Below are positions 5,906 through 6,482 of a stretch of DNA of 6,482 nucleotides, piece by piece (within the stretch, counting starts at the first letter, position 1; each line of letters starts with the position of its first letter). Source of the DNA: an uncultured Ectothiorhodospiraceae bacterium. Its GTDB lineage: Bacteria > Pseudomonadota > Gammaproteobacteria > UBA9214. A program made the translations under genes and the position numbers. The stretch lies in assembly GCA_947258945.1 (NCBI GenBank), contig CAMYKJ010000037.1, positions 1 through 6,482 on the forward strand. Direction: 5' to 3'. Below the pieces are notes generated by a model. It did no database searches and had not been told where the DNA came from. It worked only from the letters and a program-made list of their open reading frames with translations.

Positions 5906-6482
5906 GCACCCTGCGCATTCTTTGTGTGCTGTGCCTGCTGGCGGCCGGCTGCGCCCGGCAGTCCGGCCCCGTGTTTCACGACCAGGTACTCGCCTTCGGC
6001 ACGGTCATCGACATCACCATCGACGGTGTCGAACCGGCGCTGGCGGAACAGGCCAGTGCCGAACTGGAACAGCTGTTGCTCGGCTGGCACCGCGACTGGC
6101 ACGCCTGGGAGCCCGGCCCGCTGACCCGGGTGAATGCGGCACTGGCAGACGGACAGCCCATCCAGGCCGATTCCGCGCTCCTGCCACTGATCGTCGAGGC
6201 CAACCGCCTGTCCACGCTGAGCAACGGCCTGTTCAACCCGGTAATCGGCAGGCTGCTTGCACTGTGGGGGTTTCAGGGCACGCCCCTGCCTGAAGGCACC
6301 CTGCCGGAACCTGCTGCGATCGAGGCCTGGCTGGCACAGGCGCCGGACGTCGATGACATCACGCTCGACGGTGACCGGCTCGCCAGCCGCAACCCGCTGG
6401 CCGCCTATGACCTCGGCGGCTTCGCCAAGGGCTATGCCATCGACCGCTGCATCGAACACCTGCGCCAGCGCGGTATCGACAA
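5902..6482 (+). CDS. apbE: ApbE-family FAD:protein FMN transferase lipoprotein, N-terminal part (runs off the right edge)
   Basis: ApbE enzymes move FMN from FAD onto Thr/Ser of flavoproteins such as the NqrB/NqrC and RnfG/RnfD subunits, usually on the outer face of the inner membrane. The visible 193 residues begin with a short lipoprotein signal: Arg5, a hydrophobic stretch and the lipobox LAAGC with Cys17. Family features follow: FGTVIDITIDG (32-42), a DWHAWEPGPLTRVN segment (65-78), GLFNPVIGRLLALWGF (109-124) and AYDLGGFAKGYAIDRC (168-183). The family's C-terminal metal-binding part lies beyond the window. The start is GTG at 5902, inside the gshB stop (GTGA, 4-nt overlap), with no clear Shine-Dalgarno, so translation is probably coupled to gshB. 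The next in-frame GTG (5926) would leave too short a signal peptide. The flavoprotein target cannot be told from here. Confidence 0.88.
   Translation, partial: MSTLRILCVLCLLAAGCARQSGPVFHDQVLAFGTVIDITIDGVEPALAEQASAELEQLLLGWHRDWHAWEPGPLTRVNAALADGQPIQADSALLPLIVEANRLSTLSNGLFNPVIGRLLALWGFQGTPLPEGTLPEPAAIEAWLAQAPDVDDITLDGDRLASRNPLAAYDLGGFAKGYAIDRCIEHLRQRGID

Noticed and set aside
5863..6459. A 198-codon open frame on the minus strand antisense to apbE
   Set aside because: The plus-strand frame carries a lipobox and several ApbE motifs; the opposite frame is a compositional shadow.
1..6482. A novel defence, mobile or biosynthetic system
   Set aside because: Every gene belongs to a known family in a largely conserved order; no integrase, transposase, repeat array or unassigned gene is present.

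Overview
The window is a compact, almost fully coding stretch of roughly 55-60 % GC (judged by eye) from a gammaproteobacterium. The evidence is the gene order: a type IV pilus (twitching) chemosensory cluster diverging from gshB, the arrangement known from Pseudomonas aeruginosa (gshB / pilG-pilH-pilI-pilJ-pilK-chpA). The proteins are recognisable but diverged from the Pseudomonas ones and pilK is missing from its usual place. This suggests a non-Pseudomonas member of the class; the genus cannot be fixed from this sequence.

Minus strand, read from right to left: pilG (4742-4287), pilH (4237-3872), pilI (about 3858-3322), pilJ (3249-1240), then the first 357 codons of a chpA-like histidine kinase gene (1073 to the left edge). 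All are co-oriented with gaps of 13 to about 166 bases and look like one operon. PilJ is the membrane receptor, PilI the CheW-type adaptor, ChpA the histidine kinase with phosphotransfer domains, and PilG and PilH the single-domain CheY-like receivers. In the characterised system these control pilus extension and retraction and cAMP levels in response to surface contact.

The divergent intergenic region (4743-4951, 209 bp) should hold the promoters of both directions. It contains an AT-rich core with overlapping promoter candidates and a four-run G-quadruplex motif on the pilG sense strand.

Plus strand: gshB (4952-5905, glutathione synthetase, complete) overlaps by 4 nt the start of an apbE-like gene (5902 to the right edge, FAD:protein FMN transferase lipoprotein, truncated by the window). 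The two form a likely translationally coupled pair.

No mobile element, CRISPR array, RNA gene or defence system is visible, and there is no gene-free stretch over 300 bases. I see no wholly new system. The points most worth a second look are the G-quadruplex motif upstream of pilG, a strong palindrome with a buried Shine-Dalgarno sequence where pilK would be expected, the missing pilK, and the duplicated start-site module of pilJ.
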